IMG/VR virus record: IMGVR_UViG_3300037493_006316
Location: 22,224-86,223 of that record
Direction: 5' to 3' (one strand)
From: a virus
Length of the DNA: 64,000 bases
The position numbers and the translations under genes were made by a program. Shown here in pieces: positions 59,033 to 64,000 of the stretch. Within the stretch, counting starts at the first letter, position 1. Each line of letters opens with the position of its first letter. The notes beneath the pieces are model-generated. The model was not told the origin of the DNA. It saw nothing but the letters and a program-made list of their open reading frames with translations, and ran no database searches.

Positions 59033-60645
59033 CGGGCCGCCTGTGCCGACTGATCGGCCTCATCGTCGAACCAGGCGGCCACGAAGGCGGCCTCCTGCGC
59101 CGGCGTCGGGGCGAACGGATCGAAGGCCACCCCAGCGGCCTTGGCGAAGACCTGGGCCACTCGCAGGCGCTGAGCGGTGCCATCGGGCGTGGCCGCCGCT
59201 TGGGCCCACTCCGACCGCGCCTGCCTGCGGACCTCCAGGCCGGCGCTGGCCGGCACCCGCCGGCGGGCGGACAGGTACGAGGTCCACGCCTCGAGGCTCG
59301 CGCTGTCGTGGCCCAGGGGCCGACCGCCGGTGTCCCAGGCCTGTGCGGCCTCGAGGTTGCGGTCGACCTCGCGGAGGATCACCACGAAGTCGGGCGCTTG
59401 GCCGATGGGCTGCGGGTACTGAGGCGAGGTCGCCATCCATCGCCGGTTGCTCGGCGAACGCAGCATGAACGCGTGGACGAGGTCAATCTCGTGCCCCCGC
59501 GCCACAAGCTCCTGGGCCAGATCGGCCCGGGCGGCGAGGGCCTCGGCGGCGGTGACCGCTGCCGACAGGCCCGACTGCCGGGAGTCCAGGCGCAGCAGCG
59601 CCTTGGCCATGGCCGCCACGCTGGCCTGCGCGAACGACTCGCGCGGGGTGCCGCCCATGCCGAACACTGCGCGCCGGCGGCTGTCCAGGCGGGCCAGCAC
59701 TGTCTCGGCGCAGGCCACCACCGCGGCCTCCACCTCGGCCCGCGGCGCCCGCACAGCGCGACTGCGCGCTGGCAGGGTCTGCCCCCCTGCCACCAGCGTG
59801 AGCACCGGCCGGCAGGGGGCCTCGACGACCTCAAGCGCCTCTGGCGCTGGCGCGGCCGCCACGGGCTCTGCGGGCTCCTCCAGGCGCGCCTGGGCCTCGT
59901 GTGGGGCCTCCGGCTGGGCCTGCGCCATCGGCTGTGCCGTCAGGGCCGCCAAGGCAGCCTGCAGGCTGCCCAGCTGGGCCTCCAGGCGCCTGCGGGCCTC
60001 GCGCTCCGCTTCAAGCTCTGCCCTCAAGCTCTCGACGATGTCCATCAGCCCTCCGGCCGCGTCAGCGGCGGGGGTGGCGCCGACAGGCGCAGGGGGCGTA
60101 GCCCCCTTTGGGCCCCGGCCCCGAGCTCTATGTGTGAGGGGTTCTTGGAGCGGGTTGTATGGAGCGGGTTCGGTGCCACCGTGTGGCATACCCCCCTGCC
60201 ACCGCGTGGCAGCCCCCCTGCCATCCTGTGGCATACCCCCTGCCACGGGGCCGGGCTCCTCTGCCACCGCGCGGCAGGGGTCAGCGACCGTGGCAGGGGT
60301 GCCACGGCGTGGCAGGGTCAGGCGCTCGGCGCGCAGCTGGGCCACGCACTGCAGGCGGTCGGCGTCGAGATCGACCGTGCACCGCAGCGGCTCCCCGCGA
60401 CGCTGCGGCCGCTTGAGGAGCACGCCAGCCTCGAAGAGCAGGCGGCGCTCGGCCTGCACCTTGCCGCGGCTGGCCCGCGCGGCCTCGCACAGGTGCTTCA
60501 GGCCGGGCCAGGACTCACCCTGCTCTACTGGCAGGGTCGACGACTGGCAGGCGATGTACGCCCGCATGATCGCCACCTGAACCAAGCTCAGCGGGGCCCT
60601 GTCGAGCAGGTCGTAGGCCTGCAGCCGGGTCAGGGGCGCGCTCAA
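59029..60645 (-). CDS. Replication initiator protein with internal origin iterons
   Basis: About 538 residues from a TTG at 60645 with GGGTGG upstream. The frame stays open to an ATG at 60756, but that would read through the terminator at 60669-60692. The N-terminal 100 residues look like a winged-helix domain (AYDLLDRAPLSLVQVAIMRAY; LKHLCEAARASRGKVQAERR). Then a low-complexity linker encoded by the iteron array, a coiled coil (LRAELEAEREARRRLEAQL) and a helical C-terminal region. By analogy with lambda O it would bind the iterons and load the helicase. Start is uncertain. Confidence 0.7.
   Translation of the reverse strand: MSAPLTRLQAYDLLDRAPLSLVQVAIMRAYIACQSSTLPVEQGESWPGLKHLCEAARASRGKVQAERRLLFEAGVLLKRPQRRGEPLRCTVDLDADRLQCVAQLRAERLTLPRRGTPATVADPCRAVAEEPGPVAGGMPQDGRGAATRWQGGMPHGGTEPAPYNPLQEPLTHRARGRGPKGATPPAPVGATPAADAAGGLMDIVESLRAELEAEREARRRLEAQLGSLQAALAALTAQPMAQAQPEAPHEAQARLEEPAEPVAAAPAPEALEVVEAPCRPVLTLVAGGQTLPARSRAVRAPRAEVEAAVVACAETVLARLDSRRRAVFGMGGTPRESFAQASVAAMAKALLRLDSRQSGLSAAVTAAEALAARADLAQELVARGHEIDLVHAFMLRSPSNRRWMATSPQYPQPIGQAPDFVVILREVDRNLEAAQAWDTGGRPLGHDSASLEAWTSYLSARRRVPASAGLEVRRQARSEWAQAAATPDGTAQRLRVAQVFAKAAGVAFDPFAPTPAQEAAFVAAWFDDEADQSAQAAR
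60147..60173 (-). repeat. Short direct repeats beside the iterons
   Basis: GGAGCGGGTT occurs at 60147-60156 and again at 60161-60170, in a stretch with more A and T than usual next to the iteron array. It could be part of an unwinding region of the origin. Confidence 0.35.
60174..60314. other. Iteron array, candidate replication origin
   Basis: Fifteen-base palindromes TGCCAC-N3-GTGGCA start at 60174, 60197, 60219 (one changed base in the left arm), 60262 (one changed in the right arm) and 60300. A left-half site starts at 60241 and a right-half site at 60281. Spacing is 23, 22, 22, 21, 19 and 19 bases, about two helical turns and not a multiple of three. They lie inside the initiator gene, as lambda iterons lie in gene O. 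C-rich spacers (ACCCCCC, GCCCCCC) separate the first copies. Confidence 0.75.
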
Positions 60646-60668
60646 AGCGCACCACCCGCGCTGGGCGC

Positions 60669-60692
60669 AAAAAAACCGGGCACAGCCCGGTT
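60669..60692 (-). terminator. Strong Rho-independent terminator in the initiator leader
   Basis: On the minus strand AACCGGGC, loop TGT, GCCCGGTT, then a run of T's (seven T in all at 60675-60669). It is the clearest intrinsic terminator in the window. It stands between the promoter at 60885 and the initiator start at 60645, so it could attenuate initiator expression. Confidence 0.88.
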
Positions 60693-60884
60693 GCGTGCAA
60701 AACTCTGGGGCGTCTGCCCCGTCTGTGATGGCATTGACTTTCCTTGGTGAAGTCACTCGGAAAGTGCGAGGGCACCGCGGTTTCGTCTGGCCGGACTACA
60801 CCGCGGTTGCCGCTTCTGCGGCCGCCCTCGACACCCACCAAGGACACAATGGACACCGCCAACCTCATGCCGGTCGGCACGACA

Positions 60885-60913
60885 AGGCTACCACCAGCGC
60901 CCCCGCGGCGCAA
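60885..60913 (-). promoter_or_regulatory. Promoter for the replication operon
   Basis: On the minus strand TTGCGC (60913-60908), 17 bases, TAGCCT (60890-60885). The -10 is identical to that at 2233-2238. It starts nine bases after the nrdB stop. The leader to the initiator start is about 230 bases and contains the terminator at 60669-60692. Bases 60693-60884 hold no gene I can support. Confidence 0.65.
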
Positions 60914-60921
60914 GCGGCCGG

Positions 60922-61917
60922 TCAGAACTCTTCGTCGAAGTCGACCTCGCCGGTGAGGCCGATCTGGTAGGCGCTCACCCGGCGCTCGAAGAAGTTGGCC
61001 AGCTCTTGGGTGCCGAGCATGACCATGAAGTCGAAGGGGTTGCGGCTGCCGTAGAGCGGCGCGTAGCCGAGGCGGGCCAGCCGCTGGTCAGCGACGTGCT
61101 GCAAGTACTCGCGCATCAGGGCCGGCGTCATGCCTGGCAGGCCGCCGCTCAGCACGTCGGCGGCGAAGGCGGCCTCGGCGTCGACCGCCTCGGCGATCAT
61201 CGCCCGAACCTCTGCCTCGAGCTCGGGCGTGAACAGCTCGGGCTCCTCCTGGCGGATCACGTCGACCGCCGCGAAGGCCACCTCCATGTGGCCGCTCTCG
61301 TCGCGGAAAACCCAGTTGGTGCCGACGGCCAGCCCGTCGAGAAGACCCTTGCCGCGCAGGTAGAAGACGTAGGCGAAGGCGCCGAAGAAGAACAGGCCCT
61401 CGACGCACGAGCTGAACGCGATCAGCGTCAGCAGGAAGCTGCGCCGGTCGTCAGGCGTGTTCAGCGCCGGCAGGGTCGCCGAGCGCGCTGTCCAGCGGTC
61501 GCAGAACTGCGCCTTGAGCCGGATGCTCGGGACCGTCTCGACGGCGCGGAACATCTCCTCGCGCTCGGCCGGGTCGGGGATGTAGGTGTCGAGCAGCAGC
61601 AGGTAGAACTGGACGTGAAGCGCCTCCTCAAAGAGCTGGCGCGAGAGGTACATGCGGACCTCCGGCGCGTTGAGGTGGCGGTAGAGCGTGAGCACGAGGT
61701 TGTTGCCCACGATGCTGTCGCCGGTGGCGAAGAAGGCGACCAACCGCTTGATGAGGTGGCGCTCCTCCGGGCTCATGTCGGCCAGGTGGCCGGTGTCGCG
61801 CGAGAAGTCGACCTCGCCCACGGTCCAGGTGTTCTTGATGGCGTCCTGGTAGGCCGAAAAGGCCCACGGGTAGCGCATGGGGCGCAGGGTGAGGCTGAGG
61901 CCAGGGTCAAGCAGCAT
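60922..61917 (-). CDS. nrdB: Ribonucleotide reductase beta subunit (class Ia-like)
   Basis: A 331-residue R2 protein that holds the di-iron centre and tyrosyl radical used to make deoxyribonucleotides. Ligands visible: Asp67, Glu98 and His101 (EEALHVQFY), radical Tyr105 (four residues after the His), Glu173, Glu207 and His210 (RDESGHMEVAF). The acidic-aromatic C-terminus (EVDFDEEF) differs from typical E. coli tails. RBS GGAGG. The alpha subunit is not in the window and may lie further right, upstream in the operon, or come from the host. Confidence 0.95.
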   Translation of the reverse strand: MLLDPGLSLTLRPMRYPWAFSAYQDAIKNTWTVGEVDFSRDTGHLADMSPEERHLIKRLVAFFATGDSIVGNNLVLTLYRHLNAPEVRMYLSRQLFEEALHVQFYLLLLDTYIPDPAEREEMFRAVETVPSIRLKAQFCDRWTARSATLPALNTPDDRRSFLLTLIAFSSCVEGLFFFGAFAYVFYLRGKGLLDGLAVGTNWVFRDESGHMEVAFAAVDVIRQEEPELFTPELEAEVRAMIAEAVDAEAAFAADVLSGGLPGMTPALMREYLQHVADQRLARLGYAPLYGSRNPFDFMVMLGTQELANFFERRVSAYQIGLTGEVDFDEEF

Positions 61918-61989
61918 GGGGGCTCCTCCGGGCAGCGGGAGCCGCCCATGTAACGGCGGCGCCCTGTGGGGACTTAGGCGGCCGACTGA

Positions 61990-63135
61990 TCAGCGGCGCC
62001 GCCGGCGCCAGACCTCGATGTCGCTCCATCCGGCGCACAGCCGCCCGCTCTCGCCAGCGGGCTCGCGGTCGGTGTGCCGCAGCGCGGGCTCGGCGCAGGC
62101 CTGGTCGAGCAGGCGCAGGCACTCAATCACCAGCCGCATGTCCATGTCATCGTAGGCGACCGCATAGTTAGCGGCGTCGGTGATCTCGATCAGAAAGTCG
62201 TCGCAGGCCCTGCGCAGCTCCGCCGGCGAGGCCTCGCGCTCGTCGAGCAGCGACGCCGTGCGCCCGTAGCGCAGCACCCCGAGCCGCAGCCGGGCCAAGA
62301 CGGCGCCGTTGACGCTGTAGCGCGGCAGGCCGCAGTCGAGCGCGATGCGCAGCAGCGACCGCGGGTGGACGCGGTAGCGCGCCAGGTTTTCGATGCTGGT
62401 CCGCACCCGCGGCCGGTCGTCGAGCTCGAACACCAGCGGGGGCTGGTGGCCAAAGTCCGAGCCGTCGAGCACGTCTTCGTGGACCGCGAGCGCGCGGTCG
62501 CCGACGTAGACGCCGACGTACTCGGTCGCGGGGCCGCCGCCCTCGTCGTGGACCCAGGCGTAGTCGGCGGCGTCAAGCTCAAACACCGGCGCGAAGGCGG
62601 CGTAGTCGCTGACCGGGGATGCGCGCGCCAGGGCCAGGTCGAGCACGTCGATCAGGTCGAGGACCAGGGCGCCGACGCCGGGGCTCACCTGCCACAACCG
62701 CCAGCGCAGGGCGCCGATCAGGGCGTCGGTCAGCTCCTGCACCACCTCCCACTTCGCCGGCCGCCAGCCCACGCGCAGCTCGACGCCGTAGCAGGTCAGC
62801 CCGTGGGCCAGGCGCGCAGCCATGCGCTGGCGCGCGGCCTCGGTGGCGTCCACGGCATCGAGAGCGTCGGCCACGCTGCGCCGGCCCGCGTGGTCGGCGC
62901 AGGGGCCGGCCCAGCGCACGGCCGGGTGCGGGCAGTATGCGTTGTGGCTCGCACGACTCATGCGCTCGAAGGTGAGCGGCCCGCTGCCGGCGTCGTTGTC
63001 CCAGGCCACCAGGCAGCTATCGGCGTCCTCGCCGATGACGGTGCCTTGCATGTGGAGCAGGCGGGCGTCGCGCAGGCGCTGGAACAGGCCCAGGCCACGG
63101 CCCGGGCGGCGGTGCTCGGTCGTCAGCTCGGACAC
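61990..63135 (-). CDS. Hypothetical protein
   Basis: A 381-residue protein from a GTG preceded by GGAG (the longer reading from 63501 is rejected). The N-terminal 120 residues have a small beta domain (QGTVIGEDADSCLVAWDND) and a Cys/His pair region. Later come acidic and aromatic stretches (DYAWVHDEGGGPATEYVGVYVG) and a C-terminal helical Asp-rich part (YDDMDMRLVIECLRLL). No family recognised. It precedes nrdB with a 72-base gap. Confidence 0.55.
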   Translation of the reverse strand: MSELTTEHRRPGRGLGLFQRLRDARLLHMQGTVIGEDADSCLVAWDNDAGSGPLTFERMSRASHNAYCPHPAVRWAGPCADHAGRRSVADALDAVDATEAARQRMAARLAHGLTCYGVELRVGWRPAKWEVVQELTDALIGALRWRLWQVSPGVGALVLDLIDVLDLALARASPVSDYAAFAPVFELDAADYAWVHDEGGGPATEYVGVYVGDRALAVHEDVLDGSDFGHQPPLVFELDDRPRVRTSIENLARYRVHPRSLLRIALDCGLPRYSVNGAVLARLRLGVLRYGRTASLLDEREASPAELRRACDDFLIEITDAANYAVAYDDMDMRLVIECLRLLDQACAEPALRHTDREPAGESGRLCAGWSDIEVWRRRRR

Positions 63136-63683
63136 AGGATCTCCAGTCGAGCGCGTGCGCTCGCTGCACGGGTGTTGACCTCGCCCTGCAGGCAGCGGAG
63201 CGCCGCCGCAAGCTCGAGGTCGGTCCAGGCCTCGACAGGCCCGGCGGGAAACAGGTCGGCTGCCGCGGGGGCGGCCTCGGGCTCGACGGCGGCCCGCAGG
63301 CTGGCGCTGAGCGGGAGCGCGAGCTGCGTGTCCGGGTCGCGCGCCGCGGCGGGCCCTGGGAGCGTCGGCGGCCGCTCGGGGCGCTCCAGCGTCCAGTCGG
63401 CGGGCGGCAGAGTGACGTCGTCGGTCGCGTTGACCGACCGCGCAACGAAGCGCTGCCAGCCCCAGTAGCCCTCGCCCTCCTTGTAGACGCGAACGACCCA
63501 CCAGCCGTTCACGCGGTCGATCAACGTGTCGCGGGGTTTAGGGCGGGTCGCGCCTTCGGTGAGCTTCAGCGCGGCGATGAGCGCGCGGGTCGCGCCGCGC
63601 GGAGTGCTGCCGGTGGCCTTGCACGCGGCGACCGTGTCGATGCGGCGCCACGCGCCGACGGGAATGAGGTCCAACAGGTGCAT
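63123..63683 (-). CDS. Hypothetical DNA-associated-like protein
   Basis: A 186-residue protein. The first 70 residues look like a winged helix (RIDTVAACKATGSTPRGATRAL then a strand hairpin WWVVRVYKEGEGYWGW). A linker with TQLALPLS resembles a clamp-binding peptide. The C-terminus is helical. Possibly replication-linked, but no family is recognised. Confidence 0.5.
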   Translation of the reverse strand: MHLLDLIPVGAWRRIDTVAACKATGSTPRGATRALIAALKLTEGATRPKPRDTLIDRVNGWWVVRVYKEGEGYWGWQRFVARSVNATDDVTLPPADWTLERPERPPTLPGPAAARDPDTQLALPLSASLRAAVEPEAAPAAADLFPAGPVEAWTDLELAAALRCLQGEVNTRAASARARLEILCPS

Positions 63684-63704
63684 GCGGTGCTCCAGGCGGG
63701 ATGG

Positions 63705-64000
63705 TCAGAGGGCCAGGAAGAACACCCGGAAGTGCGTGCGGCCCTGGCCGGTGTCGGGCACGATCCGGTGGTCGTCGTAGCGGAAGCCGACCGGCGCGCA
63801 GTCGGCGTCCTGGCTGTCGGGCAGCATCTGGCAGCCCCAGATGGCCACGACGGGGCCCTCGGCCGGCACGCCTTCGAGCGCGCGGTCGGCGCCGAGCACG
63901 TCGACGAAGGTGACGCCGGCCACCGCCGGCGGGCCATCGGGGATGACCAGCACGTCGGGGCCGGTGTCGTCGGGGTTGCCGCACGCGGACAGCACCGCGC
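63705..64000 (-). CDS. Putative lipoprotein, 5' end cut by the window
   Basis: The visible part encodes a short beta-rich protein beginning VLSACGNPDD, where LSAC is a lipobox-like sequence followed by a Gly-Asn start of a mature lipoprotein. The upstream signal sequence would lie beyond 64000, though the GTG at 63995 is an in-frame start candidate. The domain (VVAIWGCQMLPDSQDADCAP) carries two cysteines that may form a disulfide. No family recognised. Outer face of the membrane is likely. Confidence 0.45.
   Translation of the reverse strand, partial: AVLSACGNPDDTGPDVLVIPDGPPAVAGVTFVDVLGADRALEGVPAEGPVVAIWGCQMLPDSQDADCAPVGFRYDDHRIVPDTGQGRTHFRVFFLAL

Noticed and set aside
60174-60314. Possible CRISPR array
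   Set aside because: The units are 15 bases with 4-8 base spacers, palindromic and inside a gene. This fits replication iterons, not CRISPR repeats with 30-base spacers. No other array-like pattern was seen near the Cas-like genes.

Overview
The window is a very GC-rich, densely packed stretch of a contractile-tailed (myovirus-type) bacteriophage genome. No integrase, repressor, attachment site, rRNA or tRNA gene was seen. Nothing in the sequence fixes the host. Clear Shine-Dalgarno sites, TTG(A/C)-N17-TA promoter-like sites, and frequent GTG starts and 4-base ATGA/GTGA stop-start overlaps point to a high-GC bacterial host with ordinary sigma70-type promoters. The window cuts the phage at both ends.

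Left arm, plus strand (1-9.5 kb): a winged-helix-like protein and an RdgC-like protein; thymidylate synthase ThyX; a pentapeptide-repeat protein; a run of small orphan genes, two of them bounded by the same pair of short repeats; and an operon of a small alarmone-hydrolase-like HD protein, an R2K-type ATP-grasp protein and a receiver-like protein.

Middle, minus strand read from about 54.2 kb down to 9.5 kb: packaging and virion genes in typical order. These are terminase small-like and large subunits, portal, an Ig-repeat protein, MuF-like head protein, polyvalent proteins, prohead protease, scaffold, major capsid, neck proteins, sheath, tube, tail chaperones with a -1 frameshift site, tape measure, baseplate hub, spike, a LysM/gp25-like wedge, baseplate J, tail proteins with fibre, and a lysis cassette. 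One plus-strand RuvC-like gene sits between the fibre and lysis genes.

The most striking part is an accessory block at 34.4-41.3 kb, inserted between the polyvalent head-associated genes and the prohead protease. It holds a type IV-B-like CRISPR-Cas module: Csf1, a Cas11-like small subunit, Csf2, Csf3, an additional Cas6-like protein and a CysH/PAPS-reductase-like protein. On one side is a Mom/XF1762-type acyltransferase-fold protein with a large unknown N-terminal domain, and on the other a Com-like zinc ribbon. No CRISPR array, DinG or adaptation gene is visible. A consensus promoter at the end of this block reads into the capsid genes.

Right arm, minus strand (54-64 kb): a MazG-like pyrophosphohydrolase, DnaB-like helicase, replication initiator and ribonucleotide reductase beta subunit. 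Inside the initiator gene lies an array of about seven 15-bp palindromic iterons, a lambda-O-like origin layout. The initiator is preceded by a promoter and a strong terminator in its leader.

Coordinates are read from the sequence. Functions come from recognisable motifs and gene order, not from database searches.
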